Part shown: piece by piece, positions 20,560-29,223 of the stretch
Position numbering within the stretch: position 1 is the first letter of the stretch
Layout: each line of letters begins with the position of its first letter
NCBI GenBank assembly: GCA_022600195.1
Contig: JAHZKX010000032.1
Location: 113,924 to 177,923 of the forward strand
Reading direction: 5' to 3'
Source of the DNA: Planctomycetota bacterium
Lineage (GTDB): Bacteria > Planctomycetota > Planctomycetia > Planctomycetales > Planctomycetaceae
Length of the DNA: 64,000 bases
Position numbers and translations under genes: made by a program
The notes under the pieces: generated by a model
Seen by the model: only the letters and a program-made list of their open reading frames with translations
Told to the model about the DNA's origin: nothing
The model's database searches: none

Positions 20560-20868
20560 GCTTATTCGATTGCTGAGTTCATCCTTTCAACGATATCAAG
20601 TTCCTGGATCAGTTTCAGTCTGCTGCCTCGACTTTACTCATATCCACCAATATTGATTCGATTGTAAAAAAGTCATTCATCGAACCCTTATTATCGGAAC
20701 CCGCTTTAAAAAGCGCTACTCTGCTTAAGCGAAGACCGATATGACGTATAAGTGCATTCCCCACACGGCCAGATGCGGAGTGCGCGCTGCATGTGAAAAA
20801 CGATGTCCCAAATCCACACATCCATTGAATAAAACAAGAATCCAATGAATTTCGTGACAACTCCCTCC
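20560..20868. other. Non-coding stretch after the nitrate operon
   Basis: Roughly 300 bases. Minus-strand frames of 60-80 codons overlap here, but none has a ribosome site or a recognisable product. No good terminator was found for the operon. Confidence 0.3.
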
Positions 20869-21888
20869 ATGCAGATTAAATCCTGCTTCTTTTTCTGCAT
20901 ACTCCTGTGTTCCACACAATTATTGGCACGAGAGGTCCCCGAAGCACCCGCTTGTGCTAACGATGCAAATTCCTGCGTTGCTTCACCAGACTGTACTGCT
21001 TGCGTTCCCGAACTTAATTATTGGGTTGTCAGTAGTCGTTGCTGTCAACAAAAAAGTAAGTGTTGCTGTCCTTGTTGTGAGTTTGATTATTATCACTCGA
21101 GTGGAGATGGTGAAGTTTTGGAGTCCACTTACGATAATATGATTCAATCTCTGGATCCCAATGCCCCGATATGCATCATGGTGCATGGCAGTCTGGTGAA
21201 ATGGGAAGGTGCTTTAAACGACTCTTACCATACCTATCTCTGGCTGCGAAATGCCGCACCGAATCGTCCGTTGAATGTGATCTTTTTCACCTGGCCCAGC
21301 TATTATCTACCGACGAAGATTATCCCGATCGACGCAAATATTCTTGGGAAACGAGCAGAATATAATGGTCACTATTTGGCGCAACTGATTTCTAAATTAC
21401 CAGAGCGTCATTCTATCAGTCTACTCGGTCATAGTCATGGAGCACGTATTGTGTCTTCGACGATGCATCTGATTGGTGGCGGCTCAGTCCAAGGTGTCTC
21501 TTTGAATGAATGTGGAATCCATATCTGTTGTCATTGTCGAAAATTCCGAGTCGTCTTTGCAGCGGCCGCTATCAATCATAACTGGCTGAACCCGGGGCAA
21601 CGATACGGCTGCAGCCTGAACTGTACTGACTGCCTGGTCAATCTCCGTAACAAAAAAGACAGATTGCTGCTCTTTTATCCCGTATTGGCCCCGATCTCCC
21701 GCAGAGCATTAGCGCGTACCGGTTTCACCTATTTGGACCGACGCGCTATAGGAGAGAGTTTTGCCTGCGTACATGATATTGATGTTTCACAATGCGTTGG
21801 GGCAGGCCATATGTTTCCCAATTACTATTCTCATCCCAGTATCGCTGAGACAATCGTCCCAGCGATCTATTTCAGCAATGATGAATAA
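20869..21888 (+). CDS. Secreted cysteine-rich alpha/beta hydrolase
   Basis: A 339-residue exported protein with signal peptide MQIKSCFFFCILLCSTQLLA; ATG 20845, eight codons upstream, is an alternative start. After the signal come four CxxC-type pairs (for example CCCPCC), so the N-terminal ~60 residues of the mature protein are unusually rich in cysteine. The hydrolase core has the oxyanion strand ICIMVHGS and the nucleophile elbow LLGHSHGAR, with a probable acid/histidine pair near VHDID and GAGHMF. The substrate is unknown. The cysteine clusters could form disulfides or bind metal. The gene stands alone. Confidence 0.75.
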   Translation: MQIKSCFFFCILLCSTQLLAREVPEAPACANDANSCVASPDCTACVPELNYWVVSSRCCQQKSKCCCPCCEFDYYHSSGDGEVLESTYDNMIQSLDPNAPICIMVHGSLVKWEGALNDSYHTYLWLRNAAPNRPLNVIFFTWPSYYLPTKIIPIDANILGKRAEYNGHYLAQLISKLPERHSISLLGHSHGARIVSSTMHLIGGGSVQGVSLNECGIHICCHCRKFRVVFAAAAINHNWLNPGQRYGCSLNCTDCLVNLRNKKDRLLLFYPVLAPISRRALARTGFTYLDRRAIGESFACVHDIDVSQCVGAGHMFPNYYSHPSIAETIVPAIYFSNDE

Positions 21889-22320
21889 GCACCGATTGAG
21901 AAACGACTTCAAATCAGTTTTTCAGAAGCTGTCTGTGATTTACAACCTGTGATTCACTACTTCTTTCTGCATGAAGTGTGGTTTTGCACCGCCTCACAAT
22001 TCCCCAATAGTTGAAGATCAACTGCGCCTGCCTAAACAGTCAATCGTAATTCGCAAGAGACAGCTTCCTGTGAAATACCGGTTCCATAGTCGAAACTCTG
22101 CCTTCTTTTGTGCATAATGGGTCTGACAAACCAATTATGATTCTGAACTTCAGGCATCAGGCATCCTGTATTGGTGCTTAACATACTGAAGCAAAAGAAC
22201 TTATGCGTCATGCGCCTGGTCAGTGTTTTTTTTGAAACTTCAAAGATTCTGAAAATAAAATCGGTCTGTCGTGCATCGTTATTACTAAAACCGTGGTTTT
22301 GCAGTAAACGGGAGTAGATA
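21889..22320. other. Non-coding stretch upstream of the ECF sigma gene
   Basis: About 430 bases with no credible gene. The ribosome site GGGAG at its right end serves the sigma factor. No clear promoter motif was recognised; an ECF-type autoregulated promoter would be expected here. Confidence 0.3.
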
Positions 22321-22854
22321 TTGACCACCGGCAACGATGGCAAGCTCGATCCCGAGATCGTCCATCAACTATTTGAAACACATGTTAAGGAACTGCGCGC
22401 GTTTTTGACCGGGTTGTTACGTGATCACGACTTCGTTGATGAAGTAATACAGCTGACTTTTTCGAAAGCACTCCAGTCGGGAGGGCAATCAAATGAAGAA
22501 ACTCGAAAAGGCTGGTTATTTCGTGTCGCTTATCACGAATCGATGGGTTTGATTCGCCGCAACAAGATTCATAAAAAATCATTAAATAATCTGTGTCAGA
22601 CAACCAAATCGTACTGGACAGAAACTCCAGAACAACGACTTTTAGAGACGGAAAATATCGAACAGATCCGAATGGCTCTTAAAAATCTGCCGGAAAGCCA
22701 GCAGGCAATTGTCATCGCCAGGATCTATGAGAGCAAAACATTTAAAGAAATTGCAATAGATTTCGGGCTCCCGCTGGGAACCGTACTGACTCGTATGAGA
22801 CTTGCAATCAAAACGTTATCCAGACAGATAGACAATCCCTCTGAAAATCCTTGA
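22321..22854 (+). CDS. ECF-type RNA polymerase sigma factor
   Basis: A 177-residue sigma-70 family protein with regions 2 and 4 only. Region 2 is around residues 12-80 (HDFVDEVIQLTFSKAL, RKGWLFRVAYHES). Region 4 is around 120-170 (LPESQQAIVIARIYESKTFKEIAIDFGLPLGTVLTRMRLAIKTL), a standard -35-binding helix-turn-helix. The start is TTG with GGGAG eight bases upstream. The next gene encodes a one-helix membrane protein that is the likely anti-sigma factor, and the operon seems to continue into the cytochrome/DUF1501 genes. Confidence 0.92.
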   Translation: MTTGNDGKLDPEIVHQLFETHVKELRAFLTGLLRDHDFVDEVIQLTFSKALQSGGQSNEETRKGWLFRVAYHESMGLIRRNKIHKKSLNNLCQTTKSYWTETPEQRLLETENIEQIRMALKNLPESQQAIVIARIYESKTFKEIAIDFGLPLGTVLTRMRLAIKTLSRQIDNPSENP

Positions 22855-22884
22855 ATTTGGTATCTTATTTTTAAGACATTAACC

Positions 22885-23472
22885 ATGACTGATCTTCCCA
22901 ACAATTCATCAATAAAATTCGACACAGACGATTTAGACTGGCTCGCATTTCAATATATCTCGAACGAACTTTCTGAACAGGAATCGGAAGCGTTTGAAGA
23001 ATTACTTGCCCAAAAACAAGAAGCGCGGGAAGCATTGGCTGGCGCGACTCAACTGGTAGCGGGACTCAAATCCATTGAATGCGTGCCCACTGTCCAAACG
23101 CCGGCATCCACAAGTGGAAAAGCGACTTTTAATGCGAGTCTGAATTCGCCATTTCGCTCTCAGCAATGGGCTCTTGTCAGTTGTGCTGCAGTCATCTTGC
23201 TCGTCACTACTTTTCTCTTAACGAAACCAGTATCCCGTGAAGCATCCCTGGCGTATACAGCACCAACCGAACCGACTCAGGAAGACCTGGAACATGTGCT
23301 GGACCTCTGGTTTGAAGCTTCGGAAGAGAACAGCTTCACGATCTCATTGAATTCTAATACAGATGCGATTGATCTAATCGATCAACAAAATGTTTTAGCA
23401 GATAATCAGACATTAGAAATTCCTGACTGGCTTTATACGGCAGTCTCTCTTCCAGAAGAAAGTGTGAATTAG
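22885..23472 (+). CDS. Putative anti-sigma factor, single membrane helix
   Basis: A 195-residue protein in the usual anti-sigma position, 30 bases after the ECF gene. The N-terminal ~75 residues are acidic and helical (DWLAFQYISNELSEQESEAFEELL), typical of the sigma-binding domain of planctomycete anti-sigma proteins. A membrane helix lies near residues 93-112 (WALVSCAAVILLVTTFLL). About 80 acidic residues then face the periplasm. It lacks the HxxxCxxC zinc motif of ZAS-type anti-sigma factors, so the assignment rests on context and topology. Confidence 0.7.
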   Translation: MTDLPNNSSIKFDTDDLDWLAFQYISNELSEQESEAFEELLAQKQEAREALAGATQLVAGLKSIECVPTVQTPASTSGKATFNASLNSPFRSQQWALVSCAAVILLVTTFLLTKPVSREASLAYTAPTEPTQEDLEHVLDLWFEASEENSFTISLNSNTDAIDLIDQQNVLADNQTLEIPDWLYTAVSLPEESVN

Positions 23473-23476
23473 ACTG

Positions 23477-24172
23477 ATGTTATCAATTTTCATAAGCCCT
23501 TTTGATCTTTCGCGCCTGGCATCTGGCTTGGTGTTCTGCCTGACGGTTATGCTCTTATCTGTCGCGAATGCTGAGAACCCCGCACAGACGAAAACAGTTA
23601 CCGTTTCTAAGGTAAAACCGCAAACTAAAAAATCGAAAGCACAGAAGACGTCTGTTTCGGAACTTAAAGACCGCAAAATATTAAACACGATTGATGCAAA
23701 TCAGGAAAAGCAGGCTCTTGCGTTTGCCAAAATGCATCACCCGGAACTGGCCGAACTGATTCAACGGCTCAAAAAACATAAGCCACGTGAATATAAGCGG
23801 GCTATTCGCGCTCTGGATACAACTCTCGCCAAGCTGGATCGTTTCAAAAATCGTGATAGTGAACGCTACCGTCTTACTCTGGAACGTTGGGAAGTTGATT
23901 CCCGTATTCGTTTACTGGCTGCACGCGTTTCCGTTATGGGAAGTTCAGAAGATAAATCAGAATTGAAATCTCTGATTAAACAACGGGTTGCATTGCATCT
24001 CGAACAATTGCGTCATGACCACAAAATGGCTGAAAATCGAATAAAAAAACTGAAAAAGTCGATCTCTGAAATTGAAAAGAACCAGGAGTCGATGGTAGAT
24101 GCTGAGCTAACGAAAGTTCAACGCAGCATTAAAAAAACTGATCAACCAAAGAAAAACAAAAGTAAGAAGTAA
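23477..24172 (+). CDS. Secreted Lys-rich coiled-coil protein
   Basis: A 231-residue protein starting four bases after the putative anti-sigma gene, so probably translated with it. A hydrophobic signal (LASGLVFCLTVMLLSVANA) is followed by a basic linker and long charged helices. These include HPELAELIQRLKKHKPREYKRAIRAL and a C-terminal coiled coil ending in KKNKSKK. I do not recognise a characterised family. A role as a periplasmic sensor or partner of the sigma system is only a guess from position. Confidence 0.7.
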   Translation: MLSIFISPFDLSRLASGLVFCLTVMLLSVANAENPAQTKTVTVSKVKPQTKKSKAQKTSVSELKDRKILNTIDANQEKQALAFAKMHHPELAELIQRLKKHKPREYKRAIRALDTTLAKLDRFKNRDSERYRLTLERWEVDSRIRLLAARVSVMGSSEDKSELKSLIKQRVALHLEQLRHDHKMAENRIKKLKKSISEIEKNQESMVDAELTKVQRSIKKTDQPKKNKSKK

Positions 24173-24222
24173 CCGGATTACCCTTTGACTGACATTATGT
24201 CGTCCTTATTGCAAGGTGTGTT

Positions 24223-26979
24223 ATGAAATCATTCAGAATGAAAAGTTGCTGTTTCACATTTATCGCAGGAATCCTGACACTGATTACGGCTTCAACCGTA
24301 GCAGAGGCAGCGAAAAAGGCCGAAATCATCAAACCGGTCAGCCAGCGATTTGCTGATCCGGGGAACAAGGAAACTCCTCAATTCCAACAGCACGTGGTTC
24401 CCTTACTTGGCAAGTTAGGCTGTAATGGTCGTGCCTGCCACGGTTCTTTTCAGGGAAAAGGTGACTTCCGACTCTCACTGTTCGGTTATGATTTCAGTCT
24501 GGATCATAAACAAATTACCGCTGAAGATGTGGGACGTATTGATCTCAAAGAACCGGCAAAAAGCCTGATGATACAAAAACCTCTTGAAGAAATTGACCAC
24601 GATGGCGGCAAACGTTTTGAAGCCAACAGCTGGCAACATCGACTTCTTTCTCGATGGATCGAAGGGGGTGCACAAGGCGTTCCAACAGATGCCCCCAAAT
24701 TTGTACGCTTAAATGTAACTCCTGATTCCATCCAGTTCAAAAAAGAAGGGGAGACCGTCAAACTAAGAGCTGTGGTTGAGTGGTCTGACGGTTCAAAAGA
24801 AGATGTCACACCCATTTGTCGATTTCAAACGAATGACGAACAGATTGCAACGATTTCAAAATCAGGGATCGTCACTGGTGGCAAACCAGGAGATACACAT
24901 GTTGTTGTCTTTTATGATTCTGGCGTGATTCCTGTTCCGGTATTTCGCCCCGTGTCTGACCGCTATGGTGATAAATACCCTGAAATTGCGACCTCGACTA
25001 AAATTGATAAACACGTCATTAACAAATTATCCAAGCTGGGGATGATCCCTGCTGAAACGTGTGATGATGCAGAGTTCCTGCGTCGCATCAGTCTGGATAT
25101 TTCAGGTACACTTCCTGCCCCACATGAAGTAGAAGCCTTTCTCAAAGACTCTTCACCTGACAAGCGATCCAAAAAGATCGATGAAATGCTGGAAAGCCCT
25201 GGTTACGCTGCCTGGTGGACCACGAAACTCTGTGATTTCACCCAAAACAATTATGATGATCTGATCAACGTTTCTCCTGTCCGAGAACGTCCGAGCCAGG
25301 AATGGTATGACTGGATCAAAAAACGTGTTACAGACAATGTGGGCTATGATGATATCGCGGAAGGAATTTTATTAGCCACAAGTCGGGAACCCGATGAGGA
25401 TTTTGGTCAGTTCGTAAAATCAATGAACAATATTTACCAGGACAAACCCGGACATGAATTCGCCGACCGCGAACATATGCCTTATTACTGGGCACGCCGA
25501 AATTTCCGAAACCCTGACGACCGGGTATTAGGGTTTGCTTATACTTTCCTGGGTATCCGTATCCAATGTGCACAGTGCCACAAACACCCCTTCGATCAAT
25601 GGACACAAACCGACTTCAAAGAATTCCGAGGATTCTTTACGCGAGTTAATTTTGGTGTCAATCCGGAATCGCGCCAAGAATATACGGCAATGGTCAAAGA
25701 ATTAGGTGCCGACAAGCTGCGTGGAAACCAGCTGATTCGTGAGTTAAACAAGAAAGTAAAAAATAAGAAAATTGTTCCCCTCTCGGAAGTTTATGTTACG
25801 AAAGCACGTCCACAGCGCACAAACAACAAAAACAAAAAGAACAAAAAAAGACGGGGTAACAACCGTAGTCCTGCGACTGCCAAGTTGCTGGGAGCCGAAG
25901 TCGTGGAAATCAATAAAATGCAAGATCCACGCGAAGCTCTGATGGAGTGGTTACGGCGTGAAGACAACCCCTATTTTGCTAAAGCTTTTGTCAATCGAGT
26001 CTGGGCTTCTTACTTTAACAGAGGCATCATTGAACCAGCCGATGATTTGAATCTTGCAAATCCTCCCTCTAATGCTCCCTTACTTGATTATCTGTCACGT
26101 GAATTTGTACGTCGCGATTTCGACATGAAATGGTTGCATCGTGAAATCACCAACAGTGACACATATCAGCGTAGCTGGAAAACCAATAAAACGAATGAAC
26201 TGGATGAAGTTAATTTCAGTCACTACATCCCGCACCGTTTACCTGCAGAAGTATTATACGATGCGATTCACCAGGCAACCGCTTCTGACGATGCAATTGA
26301 TTCTTTGAAGAACAGTATTGACGGACGCACGATTGGACTTGCCGCTTCTGGCCTTCGAAATCGGACCATGCGAGAAAAGCAGTATGCCTTGACCATTTTT
26401 GGTCGATCAAAACGTGATAATAACTGTGACTGTGATCGTTCGGTCGAACCCAGTCTGTTGCAGACCATGTATATCAAAAATGATAACGATGTTTACTCGG
26501 CCATTAACCGATCCAACAGCAGTTGGTTATTCCAGGTGGGACAACAATTGGGCGCAGTACAAAAGCCCAATTCACAAAAAAACCAGGCCGCAACGCGCAT
26601 CGCAAAGCTCAAGCAGCAAACCAAAACATTAAAGCAAAAAGTTACCAGACTACAAAAACAGGGAGATAAGAAAAGAGAATTGCAACAGTCACAAAAACAA
26701 TTGCGTAATCTGACTGTTCAGCTAAAGAAAATGCAACAAGCATCCAAACGGATCAAGAATTCTCCTGCCCGTCTGCAGACATTTGAAAAACCTATTTCCA
26801 CTGACAAAACAGAGGAAATTATCACAAAAACTTATCTGAGAAGTTTGAGCCGGTTCCCCACAGAGTCAGAAAAAGAAACTGCCAGAAAGTATCTGAGCGA
26901 GTCTGAAGATAAAATCGCAGGTGTCTACGATCTTATCTGGGCTGTGCTTAACACCAAGGAATTTATGCTCAATCATTAA
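24223..26979 (+). CDS. DUF1549/DUF1553 planctomycete protein with Ig-like domain and haem-type motif
   Basis: A 918-residue exported protein of the large planctomycete cytochrome family, with a signal peptide at 1-29. An N-terminal motif, CNGRACHG, has two cysteines four residues apart before His. That is a known variant in this family and differs from the standard CxxCH. A Big_2-like beta domain follows (TPDSIQFKKEGETVKLRAVVEWSDGSKEDVT), then DUF1549 (DAEFLRRISLDISGTLP) with CAQCHKHPFDQW, and DUF1553 (AKAFVNRVWASYFNRGI). A Lys/Gln-rich coiled coil is inserted near residue 790. The family is thought to work with the DUF1501 protein encoded next; its function is not established. AAGGTG precedes the ATG. 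Confidence 0.9.
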   Translation: MKSFRMKSCCFTFIAGILTLITASTVAEAAKKAEIIKPVSQRFADPGNKETPQFQQHVVPLLGKLGCNGRACHGSFQGKGDFRLSLFGYDFSLDHKQITAEDVGRIDLKEPAKSLMIQKPLEEIDHDGGKRFEANSWQHRLLSRWIEGGAQGVPTDAPKFVRLNVTPDSIQFKKEGETVKLRAVVEWSDGSKEDVTPICRFQTNDEQIATISKSGIVTGGKPGDTHVVVFYDSGVIPVPVFRPVSDRYGDKYPEIATSTKIDKHVINKLSKLGMIPAETCDDAEFLRRISLDISGTLPAPHEVEAFLKDSSPDKRSKKIDEMLESPGYAAWWTTKLCDFTQNNYDDLINVSPVRERPSQEWYDWIKKRVTDNVGYDDIAEGILLATSREPDEDFGQFVKSMNNIYQDKPGHEFADREHMPYYWARRNFRNPDDRVLGFAYTFLGIRIQCAQCHKHPFDQWTQTDFKEFRGFFTRVNFGVNPESRQEYTAMVKELGADKLRGNQLIRELNKKVKNKKIVPLSEVYVTKARPQRTNNKNKKNKKRRGNNRSPATAKLLGAEVVEINKMQDPREALMEWLRREDNPYFAKAFVNRVWASYFNRGIIEPADDLNLANPPSNAPLLDYLSREFVRRDFDMKWLHREITNSDTYQRSWKTNKTNELDEVNFSHYIPHRLPAEVLYDAIHQATASDDAIDSLKNSIDGRTIGLAASGLRNRTMREKQYALTIFGRSKRDNNCDCDRSVEPSLLQTMYIKNDNDVYSAINRSNSSWLFQVGQQLGAVQKPNSQKNQAATRIAKLKQQTKTLKQKVTRLQKQGDKKRELQQSQKQLRNLTVQLKKMQQASKRIKNSPARLQTFEKPISTDKTEEIITKTYLRSLSRFPTESEKETARKYLSESEDKIAGVYDLIWAVLNTKEFMLNH

Positions 26980-27078
26980 ATGAAATGGTTGAATTATCGA
27001 TTGAGTCAAATACAACATAAACAAACAATTCAAGCCTGAGTCACTAAAGTCAGGTTAATCAACGCGAAAGGAATTCAG

Positions 27079-28377
27079 ATGCCCATTTCAAGAACCTGCG
27101 ATGGAGTCAAACGCCGTGATTTTGTCAAAATCGGAGCACTCGGTTTCACTGGTGTGACTCTCTCTTCTTATCTCAAAATGGTAGAGGCCGGCGATGCAAA
27201 ACCGCAAAAAGCGAAATCCGCAATTTTTATTGAATTGGCTGGTGGACCATCCCACATGGATACGTTCGACTTGAAACCAAATTCTCCCAGTGAATATCGT
27301 GGAGAATTCAAGGAGATCAAGACGAACGTTGATGGAATTAAAATCAGCGAACATTTACCTAAACTGGCTGGATGCATGGATAAATTTGCATTGCTGCGAG
27401 GTGTTTCGCACTCCGTTGCAGCACACGCACTAGGACGGTCTTATGTCAACACAGGCAATCGTCCATTACCATCACTGGAATACCCCGGCTATGGCGCTGT
27501 CTTTACAAAAGAGAATCCAGGACCGGATAATTTACCTCCTTATGTGTCGATTCCTAATTCCACGCAAAAACCTGGATTTCTTGGCGTCAAATACGCTCCG
27601 CTCAATACAGGGGCCACTCCACGTGCCGGGCAACCATTTAGTGTGCGGGGAATCTCACTTGGTTCCGGTTTGACGGTTGAGAACATTGAACGTCGTGAAT
27701 CACTCCTGAAGGACATTGATACCACTTTCAACAGTCTGGAAAAGAACTCGCAGCTGATTGAAGGGTTGGACCGATTTGGTCAACAGGCCCATTCGATCAT
27801 CACATCTAAAAGAGCACGCAATGCTTTCGATGTTTCGAAAGAATCTCCCGCATTTGCCAAGCCGTTTGGTGAATCCAGTTTTGGGCAGAGTTGCCTGCTG
27901 GCATCACGACTCGTTGAATCAGGAGTTCGTTTTGTAACTGTCTCTATGGGTGGCTGGGATACCCATCGAAACAACTGGGACACTCTTGAAAATCGATTAC
28001 TGCCACCTCTGGATGCAGGTCTCTCTGCGTTGTTTACCGGTTTGGCTGAAAAAGGATTGCTAGAGTCAACAGCCGTTTATGTTACAGGTGAATTTGGAAG
28101 AACCCCCAAAATCAACACAGAACGCGGCGGCCGCGACCATTATCCACGTTGTATGTTTATGCTGATGGCAGGGGGGCTTGTCAAAGGCGGGCAGGTTCTC
28201 GGTAAAAGTAACGACAAAGGAACAGAGCCTGCTAATGAAGGATATTCTCCCGATGATGTCGCCGCTTCGTTCTATGAAAACCTTGGTATTGATTTCTCTA
28301 AAGAATATCACACAAATACCGGACGACCGATTACTATCGTCCGTAATGGCAATGTGATTAACAAGTTGTTTTCCTGA
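27079..28377 (+). CDS. DUF1501 family protein, Tat-exported
   Basis: A 432-residue protein with a twin-arginine signal (KRRDFVKIGALGFTGVTLSSYL). DUF1501 proteins have the alkaline phosphatase/sulfatase fold. Visible family stretches are FIELAGGPSHMDTFDLKP, GGWDTHRNNWD, GEFGRTPKIN and RGGRDHYPRCM, with the metal-binding Asp/His set. They are nearly always encoded after a DUF1549/1553 gene, as here, and may act together on sulfated or otherwise substituted polysaccharide (inference; no activity is established). AAAGGA lies seven bases before the ATG. Confidence 0.92.
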   Translation: MPISRTCDGVKRRDFVKIGALGFTGVTLSSYLKMVEAGDAKPQKAKSAIFIELAGGPSHMDTFDLKPNSPSEYRGEFKEIKTNVDGIKISEHLPKLAGCMDKFALLRGVSHSVAAHALGRSYVNTGNRPLPSLEYPGYGAVFTKENPGPDNLPPYVSIPNSTQKPGFLGVKYAPLNTGATPRAGQPFSVRGISLGSGLTVENIERRESLLKDIDTTFNSLEKNSQLIEGLDRFGQQAHSIITSKRARNAFDVSKESPAFAKPFGESSFGQSCLLASRLVESGVRFVTVSMGGWDTHRNNWDTLENRLLPPLDAGLSALFTGLAEKGLLESTAVYVTGEFGRTPKINTERGGRDHYPRCMFMLMAGGLVKGGQVLGKSNDKGTEPANEGYSPDDVAASFYENLGIDFSKEYHTNTGRPITIVRNGNVINKLFS

Positions 28378-28461
28378 CATTACAAGTCTTCTGATATTTT
28401 TTTGCCAATATCAATGTTGTATATCTGGCACTTTATTTAATTTCCTGAGGGGGAAAAGAGA

Positions 28462-28974
28462 ATGCTGAAAGTAACGAAAACATTTGTAGCACTGGCCTTG
28501 ATGCTTGCTTGTGTCGCTTCCGTCGATGCAGCTGATAAAAAGAGTAAAAAGAAAAAAGGAAAAAAGGGGCAAAACGTCAAAATTCAGGCTTTGCAATTTC
28601 CTGATTCCATTGAGCTGACTGCAGAGCAAAAAGAAAAAGTGGGCGCTTTGAAAAAAGAATACACACCAAAGTTTGCCGCCATGCAAAAGAAAAATCGTGA
28701 GATTCTGACTGCAGATCAAGTCAAAGCACGACGGACAGCGATGAAAGATGCAAAGGATTCTGGTAAAAAAGGAAAAGAACTCCGTGATGCTGTCAGTGCT
28801 GCATTAGATCTTTCTGATGATCAGAAAAAACAAATGAAGGAACTTCAGAAGGAGACGCGCGCTTTAAATGGAGAAGTCCGTGATAAAGTTGCAAAAGTAT
28901 TAACTGCAGAGCAACTCGCAAAAATTAAACCTGTCAAAGGTTCGAAGAAGAAGAAGAAAAAGAAAAACAGCTAA
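28462..28974 (+). CDS. Small secreted Lys-rich protein, Spy/LTxxQ-like
   Basis: A 170-residue exported helical protein, with signal peptide MLKVTKTFVALALMLACVASVDA. The mature protein starts with a Lys cluster and ends with another (GSKKKKKKKNS). Between them, LTAEQKEKVGALKKEY, LSDDQKKQMKELQKE and LTAEQLAKIK are three LTxxQ-like helical repeats of the type found in Spy/CpxP periplasmic chaperone-like proteins. The very basic ends suggest binding to an acidic polymer (inference). It ends at a strong terminator and so closes the sigma operon or stands alone. Confidence 0.75.
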   Translation: MLKVTKTFVALALMLACVASVDAADKKSKKKKGKKGQNVKIQALQFPDSIELTAEQKEKVGALKKEYTPKFAAMQKKNREILTADQVKARRTAMKDAKDSGKKGKELRDAVSAALDLSDDQKKQMKELQKETRALNGEVRDKVAKVLTAEQLAKIKPVKGSKKKKKKKNS

Positions 28975-29040
28975 TCGATTCACAAACAGTATTGATTCAG
29001 ATTCACTCTGAAACTGACAGTTAAGGAATTCGTCCAATAC

Positions 29041-29081
29041 AAACACCCCCGGCCCTTAGAAGGAGCCGGGGGTGTTTTTTT
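29041..29081 (+). terminator. Strong intrinsic terminator
   Basis: A perfect 13-bp stem, AAACACCCCCGGC (29041-29053) with GCCGGGGGTGTTT (29065-29077), is followed by more T. It ends the transcript of the upstream operon. Confidence 0.95.
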
Positions 29082-29223
29082 GGCTTTAGCCAGGGATATA
29101 AATGGTTATTATCCACTATCTGAGTGAAAGAAAAAGAGTTGTTTTTAGTCCTAAACCCTGATATAAACAAGCTTTGATGCCAGTTGTGTTTTTTGTTCCT
29201 AATCTGAGAGTGGAGCGTAGTGA

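Noticed and set aside
20615..20919. Several overlapping 60-80 codon minus-strand frames
   Set aside because: They overlap each other in different frames and the start of a real plus-strand gene; none has a ribosome site.
26968..27005. Terminator between the DUF1549 and DUF1501 genes
   Set aside because: A 7-bp inverted repeat is present but with a long loop and no T tract; the two genes are probably co-transcribed.
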